Source: Oreohelix idahoensis
Taxonomy: Eukaryota > Mollusca > Gastropoda > Stylommatophora > Oreohelicidae
Length of the DNA: 64,000 nucleotides
Direction of reading: 5' to 3'
Assembly: GCA_024509875.1 (NCBI GenBank)
Contig: JAMPIV010005809.1
Span: forward strand, 620,001-684,000
Shown here one piece after another: positions 54,481-64,000 of the stretch (position 1 is its first letter; each line of letters opens with the position of its first letter). Made by a program: the position numbers and the translations under genes. The notes under the pieces are model-generated. The model had not been told where the DNA came from and made no database searches. It saw nothing but the letters and a program-made list of their open reading frames with translations.

Positions 54481-57078
54481 TGTGATGCTGCACTGTAATT
54501 CTGTCTTTTAACCGGCCCGATCCTGTTCTTTTATTTTGAATTTTCACCATTTTATTTCTTCTCATTTGAATATATATCGTGTTTGGTATTTTTGAGGAGG
54601 TAAATTAAATGGATTCGTTTATGATGGTAGGTTTATTTTACACTCGACCAGTTTTACTTTCTTCTGATTTTTTGCGATTTTCCGTTGTTTACGGAAATCG
54701 CCATTTCATGCACGCAAGTCAGAAACACGCGGCCGTCACATAACGTGACGCAATCTTCGGACACGCGGTTTGCGTTGTTTTCAAATCTGATTGGCGCAGC
54801 TCATAGTTATGGTTATTTTTCTAAGCGTTTCCATTGGCCCGAGTGCGTAGATTAATGAACACGCGGGGGTGGCCCCGGTGTGTATAAATAGCCAGTTAGA
54901 CAGGGGCCAAGTTCTCTATCGTAAGAAATAAGTGCCTGCCGTATGACTGCGAATGTATCGTCTCCATTGCGTGGAAAAACAGCGATAATCGGTATGTAGT
55001 ATTTTATTATCGTTTTACTTATTAGTGGGTTTTTTAGAATTTCGCCCGTAGTTAATTTCTTCGGGGACATTAACTTTTTAGTTCTAAAGGATAGTGCCAT
55101 TCATTATCATCTTTGACGAACGATGTAAATGCAACAGTGTGCTTATTCTTTCTATGATTTTGGCAGTAGATAGGAACGTGGGAAGTTATAAGCTATACGT
55201 GTGCTCATAGTTGTAGAATGTTATGTAAAACCACCATTTATTCCTGTGTATTTACAAATATAATTTTAGTGGGAAAAGATTGTGTGTACTAAATTTTTTT
55301 TTTTTTGCCTTTATGTAAGAAATGCAGTCGGAGAGTAAAGATGTATGTTATAAGTGAATTATACGGCTTAGAGGAGTAAACTATTCCTATAGCGAGATTT
55401 CATTTAATTCTGGAGTAAGTGGGAAACCTCATGGGTAACTTTAAAGGAATTCCCTAGTTGAATGTTGGACACGTGGGTAGCCACGCGTAACAAATAGATA
55501 AGAGGCAGACAGGTCGGGAGGTTTCTGGTTACTTACCTGGCAGATTATAGTTGAGGGAGAGAGGGGGAAGGAGTGAGAATGAAGAGACACGTGAGTAGGA
55601 ATATTTTATGTATCGGTTTTTTCAGAACGAGAGAAGGGGAGAGGGAGGAGAGAGATTTAAGTGCCACGGTGGTAATATTATTTTTTGTATTGTTATACAT
55701 GACGAGTGAGCCACGTGGGTAATATTATTTTTTGTATTGTTGTACATGACGAGTGAAGTACTGAGTAAGGGAGTTATAAAGATTAATGGGTTAGAGATGC
55801 GTTATGTTGGAGTTGTTATACAATAGACGCATTTCCTTTTAATTTCAGCGAGTCACGGCGAACCAGTGGGGAGCATAATTTTGTCAAATAAAATTATCCA
55901 CGGCAAAAAGACATATCTCAGGGTCAGAGTACTCGAGTTATCGTCAGGAGCAAAAGAAGATAACCTAAACGGTCTATTGCAGTGAAGTTCAATTCTTCAG
56001 CTAGTCTGGTTTCAATTGCGTACAGCCGGAAATCAAGGCTGTGGTTTTTTTTTTCTCTAACTCCGGAGCGGGTTAAAAGAGGGAAGCTATTCAGCAGCAG
56101 AGAAGTTTGTCGACAGTTTATCAAGTACCTCATGCTTGACGCCAGAACTTCATCATCATCGCAGAATTCAGGAACAGGTGATAGGGTTACCATACCTGGG
56201 TCTTGAAGGTAACGAGAGAAGCGCGTAACGGAGACGCCGCATCATCAGTCGTCGAGGGTTGGAGAGACACTGAGACCAAGGGAGATAGAGAGAGAGAGAG
56301 AGAGAGAAGGAGGGAGAAAATAGACAGGACCAGTAGGGTCTGTTCAGTATCCATTCGAAGGATAGACACTGAGCCATTGTCTTACTCCAAGTCTATTATT
56401 TTAGCATTTCCAGTGGTGTTAGATAGTGGCGCATATCGCCTACCTAGTTGGAAGCGGTGTAAAAGTTTCGTTGAGGAAGAGTCAACAGGACCGAGACAGT
56501 AGAATCTTAAGTGTATTAGAGAGTGGAGGCTAAAGTTGACAGCCCCACCAAAGTAGAGTTGTTTATAATCACTAATCATTTTATTGTTCCTCAGCAGGGT
56601 GACAGAAAGAGTGAATGTGATTTGGGGGTTGGGTTTTTTCAGTGTCTATCTAATTTCATTGTTACGGGTTTTTTCCAGGCCGTGCAACAGTGCACGTTAA
56701 TGTTTTGTAATTTGATGTATGATGACTTTAAATGATTTCTGTGTGTAAATAAATTTATCTATAATATATTTACTGGATCAGCTTCTACTCTTTACTATAC
56801 TTACTTTATGTCGTCTGTATAGTGGTGTCTGTGGTCGTTTTATACACCTTATCTCCTTGTATTTAAAGGAAGTCAGAGGAGGGTGAGATTATAGCCTTTC
56901 TGAAGTCACGAAGCGGCAAGGGCGAGTCAAAACCTGGTTCTATCCCTTGAGCCAATAGTCTCATCTGTCCACAGGCATGTCATTTTCCATCTAAATTCTA
57001 TCTTCTCAGACTTTCTCATACTAGGGTCTTGTTTTCATTCAGGCAAACTCTAAAAAAACTTAAAACCACTTCGTGACA
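54481..57078 (+). repeat. Gag-PR element LTR 2 (2598 bp)
   Basis: Central LTR shared by the two units. It is preceded by the polypurine-like GAAAGGGGACTTA. It differs from LTR 1 mainly by a shorter (GA)n and scattered substitutions. Confidence 0.95.
54883..54890 (+). promoter_or_regulatory. TATA box of Gag-PR LTR 2
   Basis: TATAAATA, identical context to LTR 1; the promoter for the second unit. Confidence 0.65.
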
Positions 57079-57520
57079 AGTGGGCGGCAATCGTCCGGTG
57101 GATCATTCTGGTGAGATCAATTCTGTGATCTATATTCATAGATTGTCTCTAGAAAGTTTTCTGAGAATAGAGTTTCTTTAAATATCCCCTAGACTTGAGC
57201 TATTAGAACTGATCCAGTTATAGGTTTTTCCACAGGTTGCAGTCTAGTAGATTTTTGTGGTATTTTGATTTATATGACTTAGAGGTAATTGATGGCATAC
57301 CAACATATTTTTCTTTAACAGGAAGGTAATTTAGTTTTTTGGTAGCTTCTTAACTAAATTTTTCTCAGGTTATTATTCAGACTTGGTGCTAGTCTGAGGT
57401 CGGGTTTTTGGAACAGCGGTTATAGAGGGAGTATTTTATATTACGTAACTGGTTGTTCCTTCTCTTTTCCTTTTCTGTCATTTCTCTGTATTTGTGAACT
57501 TACAGCAGTTTACAGGTAAG
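57079..57520 (+). other. Gag-PR unit 2 leader
   Basis: Second copy of the 442-bp leader with the same primer-site candidate, acceptor and donor signals just upstream of ATG 57521. Confidence 0.6.
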
Positions 57521-59653
57521 ATGGCGGATATGGCCAAGTTACGAGCTGCCTGGCGCGAGGCTGCTCAAGACATGGGAATGGATAAGGAGGAGACTAAGGC
57601 CTACCTGATAAGGGAAAATGATAGGCATATTCAGCGGGAGAAAGAGGATAGGGCAGCCGCCGCAGAAGCAGCGAAAGTAGAAAGGGAAGCACAGGAGAAG
57701 GCAGCAGAAAGGGAAGCACAGGAGAGGGAGAAGGCAGCAGAAAGGGAAGCACAGGTGAAGGCAGCAGAGAGACAGCATGAACTTGCCCTGCGTTCTCTGG
57801 AACTGCAGTACCGATCTTCGGAAGACAGTTCAGCTAATGGAGATTCACCCGGAGCAGGAGCGAGAGACACCTCGGGAAATGGAGGGCCCCGGATGGCAGC
57901 CATGAGCTTCCCATTTGACTCGTTCCCTAATGGGAATGAAAAGATTGACGTGTTTCTGGAGAAATTTCAAAGGATGGCAAAGGCATACGGGTTGGATGAG
58001 AGTCTTTGGTGCCTAAAATTATCGCAATCCCTCAAAGGCCATGCGTACGACGTCTATAATAAGCTGCTCATAGACGATCAGAACAACTTCGAGGCACTGC
58101 GAAATGCTTTGTTGCAAAGATTTCAGTGGACTCCCCGTAAATGCCAAACCATGTTCAGGGAGAGCAGGCCGGAGAAGGGAGAGAGTTTTGCTCAGTTTGC
58201 AGAGCGGGTGAGAAATTACCTAACCCGGTGGAGGGAACTGTCAGGACTGGCGAAAACTTTTGAAGGGTTGGAGGAGTTAGTTCTGTGTGAGCAAGTAAAG
58301 GCCAACATGTCCCCCGACTTGAGGCGGTATCTGGCTGAGCAGGGTGCCCAGCAACTCGATCAGATTATCGTGTTCGCCGAAAGGTACCAGACAGCACAGG
58401 CCGAAGTACTGGGACAGAAACGGAAAAACCCAGACCTGCCAGCCCCAGACAAAGGAGCTTCGTCATCGCAGTCGGCTACTTCACCAGCTCATCAGCAACC
58501 AGGGCCTTCTCGCAAGGAGCCTCATTCAGGTTATAACTTGCGCCCCCAGCAGCATAACCGAGCACAGCCGACATCATCCCAGGAACCCGCTAGGAACAAG
58601 GGAGATAATGAGAGGTATTGTCAGAATTGTAGAACCACTTCCCACTGGACATCTCGGTGCATGAACAAACCACCAGCTCATCATGCAGCTTGTTTAAGGC
58701 CGGTGAGAGTGACCAGAGGGAATAAGTGGGAACCTGTCCAGTCAGAGAAGTTGTTCTCTAACAGTGGACCAGCCGTAGTGAATGGGACAGCCACTACGTG
58801 TTTGTTTGACAGCGGGCTTACATACCCCAGTATCATCGCTCGTCATTTGGTGAAACCCGGGCAGTGGACCGGAGAAATAGTTGAGATTGGTGGCATTTTG
58901 AGAAGAGGTATCTCACAGCGTCTGCCCGTAGCCAATATTGAGGTGAAATGCAAGTTTGTGTCTGGCACAATCAAGGCAGCTGTAATGGCACAGCCAGCAC
59001 ATGATTTCATCCTGGGAAGCCCATACTTAGTTTTGGAGAACCCAACCACACCGATCCTTGCTACTGCAAGGGGGCCTACTGCAGGCCAGAGAAGTGGAAG
59101 GGGAGAGCCCCACATTCACGGAGCCCCACGGGAGCTCAAACATCCTTGTCTTGCGATGAAGAGGATGGAAGCCTCTAAAGACAGTGGAATGTTAACTACA
59201 GAGGCGTATTCGCCTGTCAGCCCTGTTCAGCCTAATCGCCAAACAGTGGTGACACCTCTGATTTCGGAAGTATCTTCTTTGTCGTTGGGAATTAGGCCCC
59301 CGACGGTATTACATCTCTCAAGGGAGGGAAATACTGACAAGAACGAACAGGTGATAGCTTCTTCAGTCAACAGCAAACAGTTACGTCCTGTTACGGCGAT
59401 GTCTGGCCAAGCCAGTCAGACTGTTTCAAAACACTGGGAGGCCGCACCATTTGGTAATAATTATTTACCACGCGCCGCCAGGAAAATTCGTGGGCGAAGA
59501 AAACACATGAGAGGGAGGAGGAAGGGCGACCAGTCAGGTTGCAGTCGCCAGGAGGAAATCACCAGACGTGACCCTCACGATCCAGGGCTTGCAAAGATTC
59601 TCAAGGATATGGAGATGGGCCTGTATGATAATGCTAATTATGACAGTGATTAG
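57521..59653 (+). CDS. Gag-protease protein, unit 2
   Basis: 710 residues, nearly identical to unit 1 and of equal length. The visible differences are in the coiled coil, where EREAQEKAAEREAQEREKAA replaces an ARRRQQKR variant, and a few single changes (Asn18 to Met, Ile4 to Met, Asp to Glu in FEGLEEL, Asp to Gly in VSGTIK). All motifs are kept: SCAN-like capsid, CX2CX4HX4C knuckle, LFDSG and ILGS. That two copies stay fully open, while Gmr1-2 and Gmr1-3 in the same region are broken, fits a very young duplication. Confidence 0.93.
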   Translation: MADMAKLRAAWREAAQDMGMDKEETKAYLIRENDRHIQREKEDRAAAAEAAKVEREAQEKAAEREAQEREKAAEREAQVKAAERQHELALRSLELQYRSSEDSSANGDSPGAGARDTSGNGGPRMAAMSFPFDSFPNGNEKIDVFLEKFQRMAKAYGLDESLWCLKLSQSLKGHAYDVYNKLLIDDQNNFEALRNALLQRFQWTPRKCQTMFRESRPEKGESFAQFAERVRNYLTRWRELSGLAKTFEGLEELVLCEQVKANMSPDLRRYLAEQGAQQLDQIIVFAERYQTAQAEVLGQKRKNPDLPAPDKGASSSQSATSPAHQQPGPSRKEPHSGYNLRPQQHNRAQPTSSQEPARNKGDNERYCQNCRTTSHWTSRCMNKPPAHHAACLRPVRVTRGNKWEPVQSEKLFSNSGPAVVNGTATTCLFDSGLTYPSIIARHLVKPGQWTGEIVEIGGILRRGISQRLPVANIEVKCKFVSGTIKAAVMAQPAHDFILGSPYLVLENPTTPILATARGPTAGQRSGRGEPHIHGAPRELKHPCLAMKRMEASKDSGMLTTEAYSPVSPVQPNRQTVVTPLISEVSSLSLGIRPPTVLHLSREGNTDKNEQVIASSVNSKQLRPVTAMSGQASQTVSKHWEAAPFGNNYLPRAARKIRGRRKHMRGRRKGDQSGCSRQEEITRRDPHDPGLAKILKDMEMGLYDNANYDSD

Positions 59654-59741
59654 ATCGAGAGGTAGATCTAGATGCGGGCCAGTATGAAACCCAGAGATTT
59701 CAGTGATTTAGCACGGATTCCCGCACTTGAAAGGGGACTTA

Positions 59742-61459
59742 TGTGATGCTGCACTGTAATTCTGTCTTTTAACCGGCCCGATCCTGTTCTTTTATTTTGA
59801 ATTTTCACCATTTTATTTCTTCTCATTTGAATATATATCGTGTTTGGTATTTTTGAGGAGGTAAATTAAATGGATTCGTTTATGATGGTAGGTTTATTTT
59901 ACACTCGACCAGTTTTACTTTCTTCTGATTTTTCGCGATTTTCCGTTGTTTACGGAAATCGCCATTTCATGCACGCAAGTCAGAAACACGCGGCCGTCAC
60001 ATAACGTGACGCAATCTTCGGACACGCGGTTTGCGTTGTTTTCAAATCTGATTGGCGCAGCTCATAGTTATGGTTATTTTTCTAAGCGTTTCCATTGGCC
60101 CGAGTGCGTAGATTAATGAACACGCGGGGGTGGCCCCGGTGTGTATAAATAGCCAGTTAGACAGGGGCCAAGTTCTCTATCGTAAGAAATAAGTGCCTGC
60201 CGTATGACTGCGAATGTATCGTCTCCATTGCGTGGAAAAACAGCGATAATCGGTATGTAGTATTTTATTATCGTTTTACTTATTAGTGGGTTTTTTTAGA
60301 ATTTCGCCCGTAGTTAATTTCTTCGGGGATATTAACTTTTTAGTTCTAAAGGATAGTGCCATTCATTATCATCTTTGACGAACGATGTAAATGCAACAGT
60401 GTGCTTATTCTTTCTATGATTTTGGCAGTAGATAGGAACGTGGGAAGTTATAAGCTATACGTGTGCTCATAGTTGTAGAATGTTATGTAAAACCACCATT
60501 TATTCCTGTGTATTTACAAATATAATTTTAGTGGGAAAAGATTGTGTGTACTAAATTTTTTTTTTTTTGGCCTTTATGTAAGAAATGCAGTCGGAGAGTA
60601 AAGATGTATGTTATAAGTGAATTATACGGCTTAGAGGAGTAAACTATTCATATAGCGAGATTTCATTTAATTCTGGAGTAAGTGGGAAACCTCATGGGTA
60701 ACTTTAAAGGAATTCCCTAGTTGAATGTTGGACACGTGGGTAGCCACGCGTAACAAATAGATAAGAGGCAGACAGGTCGGGAGGTTTCTGGTTACTTACC
60801 TGGCAGATTATAGTTGAGGGAGAGAGGGGGAAGGAGTGAGAATGAAGAGACACGTGAGTAGGAATATTTTATGCATCGGTTTTTTCAGAACGAGAGAAGG
60901 GGAGAGGGAGGAGAGAGATTTAAGTGCCACGGTGGTAATATTATTTTTTGTATTGTTATACATGACGAGTGAGCCACGTGGGTAATATTATTTTTTGTAT
61001 TGTTGTACATGACGAGTGAAGTACTGAGTAAGGGAGTTATAAAGATTAATGGGTTAGAGATGCGTTATGTTGGAGTTGTTATACAATAGACGCATTTCCT
61101 TTTAATTTCAGCGAGTCACGGCGAACCAGTGGGGAGCAATATATAGTATATTTACTGGATCAGCTTCTACTCTTTACTATACTTTCTTTATGTCGTCTGT
61201 ATAGTGGTGTCTGTGGTCGTTTTATACACCTTATCTCCTTGTATTTAAAGGAAGTCAGAGGAGGGTGAGATTATAGCCTTCTGAAGTCACGAAGCAGCAA
61301 GGGCGAGTCAAAACCTGGTTCTATCCCTTGAGCCAATAGTCTCATCTGTCCACAGGCATGTCATTTTCCATCTAAATTCTATCTTCTCAGACTTTCTCAT
61401 ACTAGGGTCTTGTTTTCATTCAGGCAAACTCTAAAAAAACTTAAAACCACTTCGTGACA
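59742..61459 (+). repeat. Gag-PR element LTR 3 (1718 bp, deleted)
   Basis: Matches LTR 1 except for a deletion of about 0.9 kb: sequence passes from GTGGGGAGCA (61137) directly to ATATTTACTGGATC, skipping the segment equal to about 50606-51500 of LTR 1, with a few extra bases at the join. Confidence 0.93.
60144..60151 (+). promoter_or_regulatory. TATA box of Gag-PR LTR 3
   Basis: TATAAATA retained although this LTR has lost its middle part. It could drive transcription outward into Gmr1-3 LTR and Tc1 DNA. Confidence 0.6.
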
Positions 61460-62204
61460 AATACATAAGGCTGTTATTCAACTGGCATAGCCCGCCAGAT
61501 ATATTTCCTCTTGCTGAAAAATATTGGCCGTAATACAGGGCCTCAATATGTAGACAGCAGTGTATCCTTTGTTAGCAGGCACTATCAAACCATGCTAAAC
61601 ATATATACCGCCAACCTGCGGCGTCCACAATAATTTATCATCATCATTAGGCTTCTGTTCAATTGAAAACACATAGTCTCATTTGGCTAGAACAAGAAGC
61701 AAAGAAGGAATTCTGTCTCTCAAGATCTGTGAGCTTCACTCGCAGATAGGTAATTTCAAATGTTCTGCAACCAAAGGCATATTAATATGAATGTCATTTA
61801 CCTTTTACAGAATCTTCCGGATACACACTTAATAAATGTCGTCACTCTTGACGAACAAAGAATCACTGGGGAAAACATTGACATTTCAGTCATATCGAAA
61901 CTTTCCAATCCCCACGATGATATAGAGAAAATCACAACGGACATCATGTCCGACAGCCCAAAAAACACCACCTCCCTGACGGAAGTTTCCTCAGTTCGCG
62001 CCCAGAACCTGCGCATGCCCAGACAGCATAAAACTGAGCATCGTTAAGACAGATCAACGACAATAATTGAAAGAAAGAGAAGATAACCCTTAAACAACCT
62101 GTCATAGAAGTTAATACCCAATTATCCAACTTTGACCAACAAAGTTTTACAACAAAGTATTAAATAGATTTACCTATTATGACTCCGTCAAAACGACAGC
62201 AACA
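61460..62204 (-). repeat. Gmr1-3 5' LTR, outer part
   Basis: Begins with the second AATAC (61460-61464) and continues the LTR to CAACA at 62204, next to the Tc1 duplication GTCGC. It carries a 12-bp insertion (ACATCATGTCCG) relative to the 3' LTR. Confidence 0.93.
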
Positions 62205-62949
62205 GTCGCCTTTGGAGGCGATTTCAAGAAACTGGCTCAGTGGCAGACCGGCCGCGCAGTGGAAGACCCAGAGTCACAACTGCCGAAGACCGCTTCATAC
62301 GGCTGCTTCACCTCAGGAATCGACTTGCATCTGCGTCCTCCACAGTCCAGTCAATGTCAGCAGCTCGTCGAATTTCAGATCAAACGGTCAGGAACCGGCT
62401 GCACGACTCTGGTCTTGGGCTAGAAGACCCTACAGAGGCCCTGTTCTTACGGACCGGCATCGCCAGAACCGACTGCAGTGGGCGAACCAGCATCGTCAAT
62501 GGACCATTGGGAATGACTGGAGACGGGTTTGGTTTAGTGATGAATCATTTTTTGTGCTCCAGCGACACGATAGACGGAGAAGAGTTTACCGCAGAGTCCA
62601 TGAGCGCTACGCCCAGAACAGCGTTGATGAGGCTCCTCCACATGGTGGTGGAGGTGTACTGATGTGGGGGGCGATCAACTTCATGGAAAGAAGTGACCTT
62701 GTGCAAACTGAAGGACGCCTGAATGCCCAACGATACGTCGCTGAAATTCTTCATCCTCACGTCCTTCCACTTCTGGCTGCACGAGGGTCGATTTTTCAGC
62801 AGGATAACGCTCGACCTCATGTGGCACAACTCACCACCCAGTTCCTCGCTGACAACAACGTCCAGACCATTCCGTGGCCAGCCATGTCATCAGACATGAA
62901 CCCTATAGAACACTTATGGGATGAACTCGACAGACGACTCCGCCATTAA
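62205..62949 (+). pseudogene. Tc1-like transposase, remainder (DDE part, C-terminally truncated)
   Basis: Continuing from the GTCGC duplication, the frame reads LWRRFQETGSVADRPRSGRP (GRPR linker), then RISDQTVRNRLHDSGL (second helix-turn-helix). A frameshift near 62430 leads to VWFSDESFF (first Asp), FQQDNARPH (second Asp) and SDMNPIEHLWDELDRRL (third acidic residue). The protein stops after LRRH-like residues at 62949, about 50 residues short of the family norm, and no 3' inverted repeat is seen. This is a dead copy. Confidence 0.9.
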
Positions 62950-63489
62950 CATTAACAAGTATTCATCGTTACGGAAGAAACATATTGCGAGTAAACGCTA
63001 CTTAACTGTGCACATTATATAACGTATGTAGCCTGCACAAAACAGGAAACCATAATGTTTGTTCTTGCTGAAGGCAACCTGTTAACTTCGGCTGCTTGCA
63101 GAAAGTTAATCAGTATGAGGCAGAGAGAGAGGGAAAGAGAGAGAGAGAGAGTCTGAGAGAGAGAACAGCAGAGAGAACGAACGAAATCTTTATTTCTTCA
63201 GGGTAGAAAAAAACAATGAAAAGAAATAATAATTTATTATTTAACATTGCATTTGGTCAAAGAACACACACAGGCATTCACACACAGAATTAGAAATACA
63301 AACACACACACACAGGGAGAGGGAGAGAGAGAAAGAGAGAGCAACAAAGTTAATTGCATATATTTAAAATTAAAGTTAAAGCTGTAACATTTAAAAGTAA
63401 ATACATTACTCAAGAAAACAATGCAGGAACCAAACACAGAGATTTCCCAGAAGGTGAATTTTTAAGCTTCCATGATTTTGACATGTGAG
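62950..63489. other. No gene; GA- and CA-rich simple repeats
   Basis: Flank of the truncated Tc1 copy. Simple repeats at about 63119-63170 ((GA)n) and 63265-63345 (CACA then GAGA). Confidence 0.6.
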
Positions 63490-63825
<336 letters not shown>

Positions 63826-64000
63826 TAGTTGTCAAGCCCGTTATGACTTATGATTAACCGTGTGATTTCTAGCAGAGCAGAGGCACCAAAGAATAATTAT
63901 TTTTCTATTTGTAAAGAGGCCCGAAAAAGTAGTTATTTGTTTTACATATCATAAGAAAGCGTTTAAAAAAAATCCTTGTTAACCCGTTTTACATAAAGCC

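Larger units (their letters stand above)
49208..61459 (+). mobile_element. Gag-protease-only LTR element, tandem LTR-I-LTR-I-LTR
   Basis: Three LTRs (49208-51817, 54481-57078, 59742-61459) alternate with two 2663-bp internal regions (51818-54480, 57079-59741). The whole array is flanked by one 5-bp duplication AATAC (49203-49207, 61460-61464), and the empty site is readable in the other LTR of Gmr1-3 (near 40563-40570). Each internal region encodes only Gag plus protease; no integrase, reverse transcriptase or RNase H is present. The LTRs run TGTGATGCTGC to CGTGACA. The single TSD implies one insertion followed by unequal LTR recombination. The copies are almost identical, so this is recent. 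Confidence 0.95.
39980..62204 (-). mobile_element. Gmr1-3: Gmr1-like LTR retrotransposon inserted in Tc1, hosting the Gag-PR tandem
   Basis: In element orientation the LTR begins TGTTGCTGTCG and ends GGTTACA. The left LTR is 39980-41295. The right LTR is 48612-49207 plus 61465-62204, split by the 12.25-kb Gag-PR tandem. The target duplication GTCGC is perfect. Without nested DNA the element is about 10 kb. The gag-pol is frameshifted. By eye the two LTRs differ at many positions and by a 12-bp insertion, so it is older than Gmr1-1 and Gmr1-2. Confidence 0.93.

Overview
This is animal nuclear DNA made almost entirely of transposable elements nested in one another. It is A+T-rich, full of microsatellites, and contains LTR retrotransposons, APE-type LINEs, hAT and Tc1/mariner DNA transposons, and one recognisable host gene, lin-28. 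The lin-28 protein looks invertebrate (the cold-shock domain and paired CCHC knuckles are closest in style to insect Lin-28). I favour an arthropod with a large genome but cannot prove it. No tRNA, rRNA, prokaryotic operon or CRISPR array was seen.

Layout. 1-~700: 3' end of a Ty3/gypsy element running in from outside. 2995-3442 and 12776-13356: the two halves of lin-28 (cold-shock domain, then zinc knuckles), split in frame by Gmr1-1 (3443-12770, minus strand), an LTR element with an intact gag-pol of about 1650 codons and a 5-bp target duplication. 14238-16221: a decayed hAT element with an 8-bp TSD, itself carrying a LINE tail. 16641-18963: a second, ZMYM1-like hAT relic, also interrupted by a LINE. 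19342-19542: a small hAT-like MITE. 20.6-26.2 kb: LINE tails and a 0.3-kb repeat in inverted copies. 26230-38806: Gmr1-2, frameshifted, with nearly identical LTRs and a 3.2-kb LINE inserted in its 3' non-coding part. 39206-62949: a nest in which a LINE RNase H fragment is cut by a Tc1 element, the Tc1 gene is cut by Gmr1-3, and one LTR of Gmr1-3 is cut by a 12.25-kb tandem (LTR-gag-LTR-gag-LTR) of an element that encodes only Gag and protease. 63.1-63.8 kb: microsatellites.

The three minus-strand gag-pol elements share an unusual order: coiled-coil Gag, protease, integrase, then reverse transcriptase and RNase H. Ty3/gypsy proteins normally carry integrase last; this Ty1/copia-like order is the hallmark of the Gmr1 group. 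Their capsid region, and that of the Gag-protease-only element, resembles the SCAN domain, which is thought to descend from Gmr1-like capsid. The Gag-protease element lacks integrase and reverse transcriptase and so must depend on a helper. Gmr1-1, the only intact pol in the window, is a plausible type of helper, but this is inference.

Target-site duplications and LTR similarity give a relative order: LINE fragment, then Tc1, then Gmr1-3 (LTRs diverged by a few per cent by eye), then the Gag-protease tandem. Gmr1-1 and Gmr1-2 have almost identical LTRs and are young.
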